Source: Bacteroidetes bacterium ADurb.Bin145 (GTDB lineage Bacteria > Bacteroidota > Bacteroidia > Bacteroidales > VadinHA17). From it: a stretch of DNA of 64,000 bases. The DNA is taken from assembly GCA_002070505.1 (NCBI GenBank), contig MWDJ01000010.1, positions 26,382-90,381 on the forward strand, given 5' to 3'. Positions 44,345-55,087 of the stretch are shown piece after piece. The position numbers and the translations under genes were made by a program. The notes under the pieces are model-generated. The model was not told the DNA's origin, did not search any database, and saw nothing but the letters and a program-made list of their open reading frames with translations. Within the stretch, counting starts at the first letter, position 1. Every line of letters begins with the position of its first letter.

Positions 44345-44716
44345 TTATTCGGCCGGTTCGATCATGATCTTTTTCACGACCTTAGCCCCGTCACTGAAGA
44401 TTATTGTTACGAGGTACATACCCCTTGTCGGGTCCTCGAGATCGACTTTTGTAATTGTCTGGGGGTTGCTGTATCTCTCTTTAAAGATCTCCTGTCCAAT
44501 TATGTTTGTGACCTTTATGGAAACAACATCTTTTTCGCATTTTACGTTAAAAAAATTTTCCCGAACTGGGACAGGGTAAATTGTAATCTGGCCGGCAGCA
44601 TCGGCAGTCAGTGCTTTCTTTTGGATGGGATTTTGAGCAATATTAACAGTATCCTTCTGAGCCTGAAGGGTTAAGGAAAAAAGCAGTAAAAGAGTTAAAA
44701 GTAAGCTCTTTTTCAT
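44345..44716 (-). CDS. Small secreted protein consisting of a T9SS type A sorting-like domain
   Basis: 123 codons from the ATG at 44716 (an upstream ATG at 44782 lies inside kdsB and spoils the signal peptide). Signal peptide MKKSLLLTLLLLFSLTLQA, then about 20 residues of linker. An Ig-like beta domain follows, reading ITIYPVPVRENFFNV, VTNIIGQEIFKERYS and DPTRGMYLVTIIFSDGAKV and ending VKKIMIE. That is the pattern of C-terminal sorting domains used by the type IX secretion system, but here there is no cargo domain ahead of it. It may be a genuine small secreted protein, a decoy, or the tail of a decayed larger gene. It follows kdsB on the same strand after 49 bases. Confidence 0.65.
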   Translation of the reverse strand: MKKSLLLTLLLLFSLTLQAQKDTVNIAQNPIQKKALTADAAGQITIYPVPVRENFFNVKCEKDVVSIKVTNIIGQEIFKERYSNPQTITKVDLEDPTRGMYLVTIIFSDGAKVVKKIMIEPAE

Positions 44717-44765
44717 TGTTACCGTTTGTAAATACTCATCAAAAATTGTGCTAAAGTTAGTAATT

Positions 44766-45539
44766 TTAAATATTATTATCAATTAATGATTTGATTCTTG
44801 CAAGGTCCCCGGGCGTGTCTATGCTTATACTTTCCCATTTAGTGACAGCGCATCTTATCCTAAACCCGTTCTCGATCCACCTGTTTTGCTCCAGCGATTC
44901 CGATATTTCAAGGGAACTTTCTGACAATGCTGTTATTTGCATCAGGGTATCAGTTTTAAAAGCATACATTCCGATATGCTTATAAAAGAAATGTTCCTTT
45001 GCCCATTCCTCCGGCTTCAGGTCTCTTATAAACGGAATGGCAGCCCGGCTGAAATAGATGGCATTACCTGATGAATCAAGGACAACTTTGGGATGATTAG
45101 GATTGAAAATATCCTCTCCGGGGGATGTTTTCCGTACAAGGGTGGCTATTTTAACCTCAGGATCGTCGAAGCAGGTTTTAAGCAAATCAATCTGTTCGGG
45201 TTTTATGAAAGGTTCATCCCCCTGAATATTGACCACGACATCTGTCCTGATCCCGGTTTCCCTGATTATTATGCCAATTGCTTCCGCACAACGGTCGGTT
45301 CCGCTCTTATGGTCTGCTGATGTCATTACCGCTTTACCCCCGAATCCGGTTACAGTATCAAATATTCTCCTGTCGTCGGTTGCTACATAAACAGAAGGGA
45401 TCGATTTCCCGGCCTGTTCATAGACTCTTTGAATCATTGATTTATTACCAATCATTGTCAGAGGTTTCCCCGGAAATCTGCTTGACGCATACCGGGCAGG
45501 AATAATGCCGGCAAAGGTATAATCAGAGTTACTCTTCAT
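44766..45539 (-). CDS. kdsB: 3-deoxy-manno-octulosonate cytidylyltransferase KdsB
   Basis: 257 residues. Nucleotide-binding opening GIIPARYASSRFPGKPLTMIG, then SADHKSGTDRCAEA and VVNIQGDEPFIKPEQIDLL (metal-binding Asp), and KHIGMYAFKTDTL near the end. It activates KDO as CMP-KDO for LPS core synthesis. Cytoplasmic. It is distant from the lpx cluster and is followed by the small sorting-domain gene. The ATG at 45539 is preceded by 74 bases shared with the divergent sigma-54 activator. Confidence 0.95.
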   Translation of the reverse strand: MKSNSDYTFAGIIPARYASSRFPGKPLTMIGNKSMIQRVYEQAGKSIPSVYVATDDRRIFDTVTGFGGKAVMTSADHKSGTDRCAEAIGIIIRETGIRTDVVVNIQGDEPFIKPEQIDLLKTCFDDPEVKIATLVRKTSPGEDIFNPNHPKVVLDSSGNAIYFSRAAIPFIRDLKPEEWAKEHFFYKHIGMYAFKTDTLMQITALSESSLEISESLEQNRWIENGFRIRCAVTKWESISIDTPGDLARIKSLIDNNI

Positions 45540-45613
45540 CCTGCGAATTTACGAAAAATGCATTTCCCAATGTTTTAAAAATATCTTAAATTCGCACCAG
45601 CTTTAATTCAGAG

Positions 45614-46858
45614 ATGAGAGACCTTCAGCAGATAAAACAAAGATTCGGAATCATAGGCAATTTTGACGGGCTCAACAGGGCTATTGATATAGCTGTGCAG
45701 GTTGCCCCAACTGATCTTTCCGTGCTTGTTACGGGTGAAAGCGGAACCGGAAAGGAGGTCTTTCCGCAGGTAATTCACAGCTATAGTATCAGGAAACACG
45801 GACAATACATAGCGGTAAACTGCGGCGCTATTCCGGAAGGTACTATTGATTCTGAATTATTCGGACATGAGAAAGGTGCTTTTACCGGAGCTACAGACAG
45901 CAGAAAAGGCTACTTCGAAGTGGCAGACGGAGGGACAATCTTCCTTGACGAGGTCGCTGAATTACCTTTATCTACACAGGTGAGACTGCTGAGAGTGCTC
46001 GAGACCGGGGAATTCATTCGGGTGGGATCATCTAAAGTGCAAAAAACTAATGTCCGGGTCATTGCTGCAAGCAATATTGATGTGGCAAAAGCAATTGACA
46101 ACGGAAGGTTCCGCGAAGATCTTTACTACAGGCTTAATACAGTTCCTATAAAAATCCCGTCCCTGAGGGAAAGAGGTGAAGATATTCTCCTGCTCTTCCG
46201 GAAATTTTCAGTCGATTTCGCTGAGAAATACAGGATGCCTCCTATTACCCTTGATAATGAAGCGAAAAATATACTCCTTAATTATTCCTGGCCCGGGAAT
46301 GTCAGGCAGCTTAAGAATATAACGGAGCAGATTTCAATTATAGAAAGAGACAGGGAAATAAAGGCCTTGACACTTAAAACATATCTGCCTGATTACGAAG
46401 GAGTGAAATTACCGGCACTTTTAAGAAAAAATGAAGATAAGTCATTTTCTTCTGAACGGGAGATCTTATATAAGATACTCTTCGATATGAAGAGCGATAT
46501 GAATGACTTAAAAAAGCTTGTTTATGATCTTATTCAGCGTGGAGAAATTGAAATTCCTTTGAATGAATCAAGTCAGACAGTTATAAAGGATCTTTTCAGA
46601 GACAGCCACCGGGAAAAAGTTGTACCAAAGGTTGCTGAAGCACATAAACCTGATTTTATACCGGTAAAGGAAAGAGATGATATACAGGATACCGAAGAGA
46701 TAATAGAAGAATCATTATCCCTGGCTGATAAGGAAATGGAGATGATCAGGAAAGCACTCGGGAAATATGGCGGCAAAAGAAAGATGGCTGCCCATGAACT
46801 AGGGATATCCGAACGTACCCTTTACAGGAAAATAAAAGAATATGGCATTGAAATGTAA
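45614..46858 (+). CDS. Sigma-54-dependent transcriptional activator without receiver domain
   Basis: 414 residues. The AAA+ central domain starts almost at the N-terminus: Walker A GESGTGKEVF, the sigma-54-contacting loop GHEKGAFTGATDSRKGYFE, Walker B GGTIFLDEVAELP, and RLNTVPIKIPSLRERGEDI. The C-terminus holds a Fis-type HTH (GGKRKMAAHELGISERTLYRKIKEYG). There is no receiver or other sensory domain, so it may be constitutively active or controlled by a partner protein. It lies directly upstream of lptE-TPR-secG; this order is frequent in Bacteroidota. Its target promoters are unknown. Confidence 0.92.
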   Translation: MRDLQQIKQRFGIIGNFDGLNRAIDIAVQVAPTDLSVLVTGESGTGKEVFPQVIHSYSIRKHGQYIAVNCGAIPEGTIDSELFGHEKGAFTGATDSRKGYFEVADGGTIFLDEVAELPLSTQVRLLRVLETGEFIRVGSSKVQKTNVRVIAASNIDVAKAIDNGRFREDLYYRLNTVPIKIPSLRERGEDILLLFRKFSVDFAEKYRMPPITLDNEAKNILLNYSWPGNVRQLKNITEQISIIERDREIKALTLKTYLPDYEGVKLPALLRKNEDKSFSSEREILYKILFDMKSDMNDLKKLVYDLIQRGEIEIPLNESSQTVIKDLFRDSHREKVVPKVAEAHKPDFIPVKERDDIQDTEEIIEESLSLADKEMEMIRKALGKYGGKRKMAAHELGISERTLYRKIKEYGIEM

Positions 46859-46868
46859 ATACGGAAGG

Positions 46869-47384
46869 ATGTACCGTAAAAAGATCTTTCTGTGCATTCT
46901 GATCGTCTCAGAAATATTTTTTCTGTCCGGCTGTAAAGTAAGTTATTCATTTACAGGAGCCAGCATCTCCCCTGAAATAAAAACAATCAGTGTGCAGTAT
47001 TTTCAGAACCGCGCAAGCATAGTTCAGACCGGTCTGGGACAATACATTACGGATGCTCTTATAGATAAGTGCAAGGCTCAGACCAACCTGAACTTTGTTA
47101 ACGGACCAGGGGATGTTGACTTTGAAGGTGAAATAGTCGACTATAATACAAGGCCTCAGACTGTGGCTGCTGATGCTCAGGCAGCTACAAACCGGTTTAC
47201 TATAACCCTGAGAGTCAAATACACAAATTCAGTCAATCCGGATCTCAGCTTCGAACAGACTTTCTCAAGGTATGAAGATTATGACAGCAGGTATAATCTT
47301 GATGAAGTTGAAAAAGAACTTTCAGCTAAAATAGTTGATCTGCTTGTGGAGGATATTTTTAACAAGGCATTCGTTAACTGGTAA
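46869..47384 (+). CDS. lptE: LptE-family LPS assembly lipoprotein
   Basis: 171 residues from the ATG at 46869, 10 bases after the activator's stop; the frame opens at 46842, inside the previous gene. A lipoprotein signal ends FFLSGCKVSYSFTGASISPE (lipid Cys at about residue 22). The remaining domain (ISVQYFQNRASIVQTGLGQYITDAL, then DVDFEGEIVDYNTRPQ) is the Bacteroidota LptE-like pattern. LptE plugs the LptD barrel and helps insert LPS in the outer membrane. Gene order with secG supports the call. Sequence divergence from the E. coli protein is high. Confidence 0.82.
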   Translation: MYRKKIFLCILIVSEIFFLSGCKVSYSFTGASISPEIKTISVQYFQNRASIVQTGLGQYITDALIDKCKAQTNLNFVNGPGDVDFEGEIVDYNTRPQTVAADAQAATNRFTITLRVKYTNSVNPDLSFEQTFSRYEDYDSRYNLDEVEKELSAKIVDLLVEDIFNKAFVNW

Positions 47385-47389
47385 TCCCC

Positions 47390-48295
47390 ATGAACAGAAA
47401 TGATTTTTTTCGAATGATTGAAAGGAACGGACCCGCTGACAGGAATATGATTGGGGAAGTTAGTGAAATCATTAATATATTCCCTTATTTTCAGAGTGCA
47501 TACATGCTTCTCCTCAAAGGACTGCATAACACATCTGACGTAAGGTTTGAGAATCAGCTCAGAAGCCTGGCTCTCAGAATTGCTGACAGGGAAGTGCTTT
47601 ATTATTACCTGAAAAAGGAACAATTTGCAGAAGTAAGCAAGATTGAAAGCAAAGCTGTAACCGAAACTTCATTTGATGATAAGACTGACCACCAGCAGAC
47701 AGTTATTGACTCGGCAAAAAGCAGCGATGAACTGATAAATGAAATAGAAAAGGTCTCGGAAGAAGAGAAATCAGGAAAAGGTAACAGGGATCATAATGTT
47801 GTGATATCCACTATTCCTGAGATCGATGATCAGAATGCAACTATTATTGTCGTTGACGAAGAGACAGGTGATATCGAGGAGAAGATCTTTTATATGGATC
47901 CGGGATTCTCTTTTCCCGAATCAAAAGATCTACTGGAACTAACGAATGAAGAGAGTGCAGATACCGTAGAGCCGGAGAAGATAATTCCGGAATCTGTCAA
48001 AACAGTTCCGACAAGCAGGGAAATCCAGGCTGACCTTATTAACAAATTCATTCTTTCAAACCCGAGGATCGAACCTGCTGCAACGAAAAGCAATTTACCT
48101 AATGAGGATATTTCAAAGCCTTTTGTTGAAGAACGTGACGGATTACTGACAGAAACCCTGGCAAAAATATATACAAGGCAGGGCTATTATTCAAGAGCCA
48201 TAGATATTTATGAAAAATTAAGTTTGAAATTTCCGGAAAAAAGTGGTTACTTTGTATCTCAAATTGAAAAAGTAAAAGAGCTTATAAAAAAGTAA
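47390..48295 (+). CDS. Conserved Bacteroidota protein with C-terminal TPR-like repeat
   Basis: 301 residues, no signal peptide. The N-terminal part (NDFFRMIERNGPADRNMIGEVSEIINIFPYFQSAYMLLLKGL) is conserved in the same place in other Bacteroidota. The middle is acidic and probably disordered (residues about 95-225). The last 45 residues form one TPR-like helical hairpin (LAKIYTRQGYYSRAIDIYEKLSLKFPEKS). I know of no assigned function. Being wedged between lptE and secG with 5 and 4 base gaps, it is surely co-transcribed and may assist envelope biogenesis. Confidence 0.7.
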   Translation: MNRNDFFRMIERNGPADRNMIGEVSEIINIFPYFQSAYMLLLKGLHNTSDVRFENQLRSLALRIADREVLYYYLKKEQFAEVSKIESKAVTETSFDDKTDHQQTVIDSAKSSDELINEIEKVSEEEKSGKGNRDHNVVISTIPEIDDQNATIIVVDEETGDIEEKIFYMDPGFSFPESKDLLELTNEESADTVEPEKIIPESVKTVPTSREIQADLINKFILSNPRIEPAATKSNLPNEDISKPFVEERDGLLTETLAKIYTRQGYYSRAIDIYEKLSLKFPEKSGYFVSQIEKVKELIKK

Positions 48296-48299
48296 ATAA

Positions 48300-48668
48300 A
48301 TGGGAATCTATATTTTTATTTCGATTTTAGTTATTGTTGCCTGCGTCCTGCAGATATTGATTGTACTTGTTCAGAATTCGAAAGGAGGAGGCCTTGCAGC
48401 TAACTTTACCTCAGCCGGACAGACAATGGGGATCCGGAAAACTGCTGATTTCCTTGAAAAATCTACCTGGACACTCGCAGCAGCTATTCTGATTCTCTGT
48501 GTTGTGGCAACAGCTACTATCCCACGCGGGGAAGCTTCAGTACAGTCAAGGATCTCTAACCAGATTCAGAATGCAGTGGATCCGAACGCAATTCCTACTC
48601 TCCCAACAGCCGTTCCTCCATCGTCCACTACTACAACTCCTGCCCCGGCAGAACAGCAACCTGAATAA
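48300..48668 (+). CDS. secG: Preprotein translocase subunit SecG
   Basis: 122 residues. Two helices (residues 2-24 and about 55-75) flank the SecG signature VLVQNSKGGGLAANF. After the second helix there is a Pro/Thr/Ala-rich C-terminal tail (residues 85-122), longer than in E. coli but common in this phylum. SecG associates with SecYE in the inner membrane and assists protein export. Last gene of the lptE-TPR-secG group, followed by a strong terminator. Confidence 0.92.
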   Translation: MGIYIFISILVIVACVLQILIVLVQNSKGGGLAANFTSAGQTMGIRKTADFLEKSTWTLAAAILILCVVATATIPRGEASVQSRISNQIQNAVDPNAIPTLPTAVPPSSTTTTPAPAEQQPE

Positions 48669-48695
48669 TTCACATACTTTATATTTTCTAACTCT

Positions 48696-48730
48696 AAAGT
48701 GTCAGTTTGTCATTCAACTGACACTTTTTT
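48696..48730 (+). terminator. Intrinsic terminator after secG
   Basis: A perfect 12-base-pair stem (48696-48707 and 48716-48727) with an 8-base loop, followed by a run of T to 48730. It is a textbook rho-independent terminator. Confidence 0.88.
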
Positions 48731-48758
48731 GTTTAAAAATGTCATATTATACCCTTTG
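48729..48758 (+). promoter_or_regulatory. Possible promoter of groES-groEL
   Basis: TTG (48729-48731) is followed after 18 bases by TACCCTTTG (48750-48758), which is TAnnTTTG with one extra base. The -33 part overlaps the end of the secG terminator. No CIRCE operator (TTAGCACTC-type inverted repeat) is visible in 48731-48818. Confidence 0.35.
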
Positions 48759-48818
48759 GCATAAATTATGATACAGTTGGGAGTCGGAAAATATTGTTTA
48801 ACTCTAAAAATAAATCAC

Positions 48819-49097
48819 ATGGCACAATTAAAAGGAAAAATTCTGGCAGGTAAGGTTTTGGTAAAACCTAACGAAGCTGAAGCTAAAACTGCCAGTGGAA
48901 TCATTATTCCTGATTCCGCAAAAGAAAAACCTCGTCAGGGGAAAGTAGTTCTTGTAGGCGCTTCAAAAAAGGATGAGGAAATGGAAGTTAAAAAGGGTGA
49001 TGAAGTCCTGTACGGAAAATATTCAGGACAGGAACTGACAATTGATGGTGAAGATTATCTGCTTATCTCACAATCAGACATCCTATTTATATCTTAA
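48819..49097 (+). CDS. groES: Co-chaperonin GroES
   Basis: 92 residues from the ATG at 48819; the frame is open to 48768, but the family N-terminus MAQLKGKILAGKVLVKPNEA begins here. The mobile loop (EAKTASGIIIPDSAKEKPRQGKVV) and the closing DYLLISQSDILFI are typical. It forms the seven-fold lid on GroEL. It starts 27 bases before groEL. The terminator at 48696-48730 isolates the pair from secG. Confidence 0.96.
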   Translation: MAQLKGKILAGKVLVKPNEAEAKTASGIIIPDSAKEKPRQGKVVLVGASKKDEEMEVKKGDEVLYGKYSGQELTIDGEDYLLISQSDILFIS

Positions 49098-49112
49098 TTA
49101 TTAAACCAATAA

Positions 49113-50759
<1,647 letters not shown>

Positions 50760-50792
50760 GATTATAACAAGACGGAATAGTTTAAAAATAAC

Positions 50793-50832
50793 AGGGGCGC
50801 TGCTTGCAACGCCCCTTCTTATTTTTATATTT
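50793..50832 (+). terminator. Terminator after groEL
   Basis: Stem AGGGGCG/CGCCCCT (50793-50799, 50810-50816) with a 10-base loop, followed by a T-rich tail TCTTATTTTTATATTT. The tail overlaps the -7 element of the lepA promoter. Confidence 0.8.
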
Positions 50833-50833
50833 G
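50804..50833 (+). promoter_or_regulatory. Promoter of lepA, overlapping the groEL terminator
   Basis: TTG (50804-50806) in the loop of the terminator hairpin, 19-base spacer, then TATATTTG (50826-50833): an exact consensus match. The predicted start is about 50840, giving a leader of about 19 bases before the ATG at 50859. Confidence 0.72.
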
Positions 50834-50858
50834 CACCTGATTTCAGACAGATAAATTA

Positions 50859-52646
50859 ATGGATAACATCCGTAATTTCTGCATAATAGCTCATATCGAC
50901 CATGGGAAAAGCACTCTGGCCGACAGGCTTCTTGAAAAGACAAATACCATTCCGGAACGTGAATTTCAGGATCAGGTCCTTGACAATATGGACCTCGAAA
51001 GGGAAAGGGGAATTACGATTAAGAGCCACGCCATTCAGATGGAATACATTTACGAAGAGAAAAAGTATTATCTGAATCTTATCGACACCCCGGGGCATGT
51101 CGATTTTTCATATGAGGTTTCTCGATCCATTGCTGCCTGCGAAGGGGCCCTTCTCGTAATTGATGCAACCCAGGGCATTCAGGCCCAGACAATATCAAAT
51201 CTGTACATGGCTATTGATCACAACCTTGAGATCATTCCTGTGCTGAATAAAATGGATATGTCTAATGCAATGCCCGAAGAGGTTAAGGACCAGATAGTCG
51301 ACCTTGTTGGTTGCAGCAGAGACGCAATTATTGAAGCAAGCGGCAGAACAGGAATGGGTGTGGACAGGATACTGGAAGAGATAATTTTAAGGATACCTCC
51401 CCCTGCAGGAGATCCTGATGCCTCTTTGCAGGCCCTTATATTCGACTCTATCTTCAATCCGTTCAGAGGTATAATTGCCTATTTCAAGATAGTTAACGGT
51501 ACCATAAAGAAAGGAGATAAGGTGATGTTTGTAAGCACCGGACATGAATATAACGCTGAAGAAATAGGAGTGTTGAAACTCAGGCAGGATCCCCGCAATA
51601 TGATCAGAGCCGGAGATGTCGGATATATAATTTCAGGGATCAAGAATGCTGCAGAGGTAAGGGTGGGGGATACAATCACACATGTGGAAAATCCCTGTGA
51701 CAAGGCAATATCAGGTTTTGAAGAAGTAAAACCGATGGTATTTGCCGGACTGTATCCTGTTGATGCTGACCAGTATGAAGATCTTAGAAGCTCTATAGAA
51801 AAACTGCAGCTGAACGATGCTTCGCTGTCGTTCATCCCGGAATCGTCTGCAGCCCTGGGATTCGGATTCAGATGCGGGTTCCTTGGATTGCTTCATATGG
51901 AGATAATTCAGGAACGGCTTGACAGAGAGTTCAATATGGATGTGATAACAACCGTGCCAAACGTTTCTTTCAAGGTGATCACTACGAAGGGAGAGGAAAT
52001 AGATGTTCACAATCCATCAGGTCTGCCGGCAGTTAATTATATCGATCGTATTGAAGAACCATATATTATAGCGCAGGTAATCACCAAATCGGATTACACC
52101 GGGACTATTATGAAGCTGTGCATCGATAAGCGGGGGACCATGAAGAATCAGATCTACCTGACAAAGGACAGGGTGGAACTGACCTTTGAAATGCCCCTTT
52201 CGGAAATAGTATTTGATTTTTACGATAAGCTCAAAAGTATATCAAAGGGATACGCTTCGTTCGATTACTATTATGCCGGGTACAAGGAGGCCGATCTTGT
52301 ACGCCTTGATATCCTGCTTAACGGAGAAATGGTCGATGCCCTTTCAACTTTGATTTACCGCGGCCATGCCTATGATTTTGGGCGCAAAATGTGTGTCAAA
52401 CTCAAGGAACTTATTCCCAGGCAGCAGTTTGATATTGCCATACAGGCGGCAATAGGGGCTAAGATAATAGCCCGCGAGACTGTCAAGGCAGTCAGAAAAG
52501 ATGTAACTGCCAAATGTTACGGAGGTGATATAACAAGAAAGAGAAAGCTTCTTGAGAAACAGAAAAAAGGGAAAAAGAGGATGCGTCAGATAGGCAATGT
52601 AGAAGTCCCGCAGCAGGCTTTCCTTGCTGTTCTGAAAATCGATTAA
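50859..52646 (+). CDS. lepA: Elongation factor 4 (LepA)
   Basis: 595 residues. The GTPase motifs are [15 protein letters not shown] (G1), [11 protein letters not shown] (G2), [14 protein letters not shown] (G3) and NKMDMSNA (G4). Domain II follows, and the LepA-specific C-terminus reads [34 protein letters not shown]. It acts on stalled ribosomes and in translation initiation/30S biogenesis. Alone in its transcript, with a promoter embedded in the groEL terminator; convergent with the two-component regulator gene. Confidence 0.97.
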   Translation: MDNIRNFCIIAHIDHGKSTLADRLLEKTNTIPEREFQDQVLDNMDLERERGITIKSHAIQMEYIYEEKKYYLNLIDTPGHVDFSYEVSRSIAACEGALLVIDATQGIQAQTISNLYMAIDHNLEIIPVLNKMDMSNAMPEEVKDQIVDLVGCSRDAIIEASGRTGMGVDRILEEIILRIPPPAGDPDASLQALIFDSIFNPFRGIIAYFKIVNGTIKKGDKVMFVSTGHEYNAEEIGVLKLRQDPRNMIRAGDVGYIISGIKNAAEVRVGDTITHVENPCDKAISGFEEVKPMVFAGLYPVDADQYEDLRSSIEKLQLNDASLSFIPESSAALGFGFRCGFLGLLHMEIIQERLDREFNMDVITTVPNVSFKVITTKGEEIDVHNPSGLPAVNYIDRIEEPYIIAQVITKSDYTGTIMKLCIDKRGTMKNQIYLTKDRVELTFEMPLSEIVFDFYDKLKSISKGYASFDYYYAGYKEADLVRLDILLNGEMVDALSTLIYRGHAYDFGRKMCVKLKELIPRQQFDIAIQAAIGAKIIARETVKAVRKDVTAKCYGGDITRKRKLLEKQKKGKKRMRQIGNVEVPQQAFLAVLKID

Positions 52647-52688
52647 ATAACTGAAATTACAATCTTTTAAAAAGGCGAATTAATTTTC

Positions 52689-53375
52689 TCATGTTAAGAG
52701 CTTGTAACCCTTTCCATGAATATTTAGGATCCTGACAGACGGATCTTTCTTAAGGTATTTTCTCAATTTGGTAATATAAACATCCATGCTTCTGGCATTG
52801 AAATAATTATCATCTGTCCAGATCGTTTTCAGAGCGAAATTCCTTTCCAGAATGGTACCGCCATGCCTGCAAAGCAGCTCAAGCAATTCCGATTCCTTTG
52901 TAGTAAGCTTAACAGATTCATCTTCGAACAACAGCAACTGTTTAACGGAATCAAAAGTATACTTCCCTATAGTATATTTTTCCTCTTTGAGAGATGTAAT
53001 TGAAGCGGAAGTTCTTTTGAGAACGGCCTGTATACGGTAAAGCAGTTCTTCCATAGAGAACGGTTTTGTTATATAATCATCGGCTCCTGTCCTGAAGCCT
53101 TCCAGGATATCTTCTTTCTGGCTCTTTGCAGTAAGGAAAATAATAGGCACCTGAGGATTGATCTGGCGGATCCTTTTGGCTAGTGTCAGACCATCCATCT
53201 CAGGCATCATTATATCGATTATGCACAGTTGAAATACTGCTTCCGGGAAGGCTTTAAGAGCAAGATTCCCATTTGTAAACAGCGAAGTGTCAAAATCCTT
53301 TGCGGCCAGGTAATTCTTCAGTAAGTTACCCAGATTTACGTCATCTTCAGCCAGGAGAATACTGGTACTTTTCAT
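52689..53375 (-). CDS. OmpR-family response regulator (RprY-like)
   Basis: 228 residues. Receiver domain: ILLAEDDVNLGNLL, phosphoacceptor Asp in LCIIDIMMPEMDG, conserved Thr in VPIIFLTAKS, and Lys in DDYITKPFSMEEL. The C-terminal winged helix (LTTKESELLELLCRHGGTILERNFALKTIW, then MDVYITKLRKYL) binds DNA. It is close in pattern to the Bacteroides RprY regulator. It is encoded after the kinase gene with a 4-base ATGA overlap (53372-53375), so they form a coupled pair. The target genes are not evident from this window. Confidence 0.93.
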   Translation of the reverse strand: MKSTSILLAEDDVNLGNLLKNYLAAKDFDTSLFTNGNLALKAFPEAVFQLCIIDIMMPEMDGLTLAKRIRQINPQVPIIFLTAKSQKEDILEGFRTGADDYITKPFSMEELLYRIQAVLKRTSASITSLKEEKYTIGKYTFDSVKQLLLFEDESVKLTTKESELLELLCRHGGTILERNFALKTIWTDDNYFNARSMDVYITKLRKYLKKDPSVRILNIHGKGYKLLT

Positions 53376-54928
53376 TTTTGTCCGTTTTGAGGGATATACA
53401 GAGTGAATTTTGTTCCTTTATTGATATGACTTTCTGCCTTAATGGTGCCATTATGTTCTTCAATCACCTGCTTGACATAACTCAAACCAAGTCCGAATCC
53501 TTTTACATTATGAATATTACCTGAATGGACACGGTAGAATTTGTCATAGATCCTTTTAAGTGCATCCTTGCTTATCCCGACACCTTTGTCTTCTATTGTT
53601 ATTAATATGCCGTTTCTGATATTCCTTGTGGCTATTGTTATGTACGGATTGTCATTTGAATATTTTATAGCATTATCTATCAGGTTTGAAATTGCGTTAA
53701 GGAAATGAATTTCGTCGACCATTACAAACGGCGATTCAGCCTTGAAATCCCTGAATATAGTCCCTTTTCTGCTTTCCATCTGAAGAGAGAAATTCTCAAT
53801 GGCATTATTCAGGATATGGTGAATATCCTGGTTCACAAGAGCAAGTTTCATCCGGGCCTTTTCGAAAATAGCCATCTGCAGCACCTTTTCAACCTGAAAT
53901 TTAAGACGCATGCTCTCATCGTAAATTATTTTTGCAAGTGAATCAAAGCTTTTCTTTTCGTCGGCGATTGTTTTGTCAGCCATCATCTGGGAAGCGAGAG
54001 AAATTGTGGATATTGGAGTTTTAAGCTCATGCGTCATATTATTGATAAAATCCGTCCGTATTTCAGATAACTTCTTTTGACGGAAGATAGCAATGAAAGT
54101 GCTTGTCACGAGGATCAGCAGCAGAAGGGTCAGAATCATTGAAAGAGAACCCAGGTTTCCGATCTGTGCCAGTTTGTATTGTTTCTCCTGAAGGCAATAC
54201 AGCACCAGCTGGTTTTGTCCCGGAACAGGATCATTTGGGAATAGCTGGCTGATGAATTTATTCGTACCGGGTTTATCTGTGAAGCCGGGTGTTTTCCAGA
54301 TTATTCCTTCAGTACCTGATCGGATACAAAATTCAAAATCGAGAGTGATTCCCACATTCTTGAGGGCATCTGCCAGCAATCTCCTCAGAGTTTCAGGATC
54401 AACTCTTTCTCTGATATCAGGTCTTTTCCGCAGCATCTTCTCCATAATATTTTCGAGAACCACTATCTTATTTGTCACCCTGCCGGTCAGTTCTGCATTC
54501 AATGACTGATCGGAGGTTTCTGAAGACTCGTCGGATAAAAGGTCAGGTACATTCTCGGAGGAGATGAGGATATTCTGCCCTGAGCTTATTATTGTAATTG
54601 GCTGATCAGGATTCTGAAGGCCATACATCTCAAGAAGCTTTAAGTTGGGATGATATCCCCTTAGCCTGTTTGCCAGCGGTGAATTTGCTGGTACTATTGC
54701 TGTCACTGAATCGATTGATGAAGGATTTATCTCATCTACAATGCTGTGAATCAGCTCTTTTTCCTCCAGGTCGAGAACAACCGATTCCAAAGCTTTGTTT
54801 GCAAGTAAACGGAACTGCTGGTCGGTAATATCTATGGCATTCTTTATCCATCTGAGCTGTATAAGGATCAGTCCGGTGATAGTGATAAAAAAGAAAACTG
54901 CAAGTATGGTAATAGTACTCCGTCTCAT
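53372..54928 (-). CDS. Sensor histidine kinase (RprX-like)
   Basis: 518 residues: TM1 (about 7-27), a periplasmic sensor of about 235 residues without a known fold, TM2 (about 265-285), then the kinase core. The H-box is FINNMTHELKTPISTISLAS, the N-box NLIDNAIKYSNDN, the G1 box IEDKGVGISKDALKRIYDKFYR and the G2 box GFGLGLSYVKQVIEEHNG. It autophosphorylates and passes phosphate to the regulator encoded downstream with a 4-base overlap. The lack of a HAMP domain between TM2 and the H-box is notable but usual for this group. Confidence 0.92.
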   Translation of the reverse strand: MRRSTITILAVFFFITITGLILIQLRWIKNAIDITDQQFRLLANKALESVVLDLEEKELIHSIVDEINPSSIDSVTAIVPANSPLANRLRGYHPNLKLLEMYGLQNPDQPITIISSGQNILISSENVPDLLSDESSETSDQSLNAELTGRVTNKIVVLENIMEKMLRKRPDIRERVDPETLRRLLADALKNVGITLDFEFCIRSGTEGIIWKTPGFTDKPGTNKFISQLFPNDPVPGQNQLVLYCLQEKQYKLAQIGNLGSLSMILTLLLLILVTSTFIAIFRQKKLSEIRTDFINNMTHELKTPISTISLASQMMADKTIADEKKSFDSLAKIIYDESMRLKFQVEKVLQMAIFEKARMKLALVNQDIHHILNNAIENFSLQMESRKGTIFRDFKAESPFVMVDEIHFLNAISNLIDNAIKYSNDNPYITIATRNIRNGILITIEDKGVGISKDALKRIYDKFYRVHSGNIHNVKGFGLGLSYVKQVIEEHNGTIKAESHINKGTKFTLYIPQNGQK

Positions 54929-54935
54929 ATAGTTA

Positions 54936-54943
54936 CAAAAGTA
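54936..54943 (-). promoter_or_regulatory. Possible -7 element of the two-component operon
   Basis: TACTTTTG on the minus strand (54943-54936) fits TAnnTTTG exactly, but there is no TTG at the right distance. It ends only 8 bases before the start codon, so if used the mRNA would be practically leaderless. Confidence 0.3.
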
Positions 54944-55087
54944 CGACTATAAATAATTTCTATTCCCACCCTTTAACTTTCTTTAACTTTAATGCACTCT
55001 TTTACAGGGAGATTTATTTGCAGGAATATAACGAAATTTAACATTTTTTGATAATAATGTTAATGTTCAGTTAATTATGATAAAAAA

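Noticed and set aside
54598-54828. Plus-strand open frame opposite the kinase sensor domain
   Set aside because: It lies wholly within the kinase gene in the antisense direction and has no recognisable domain or start context.
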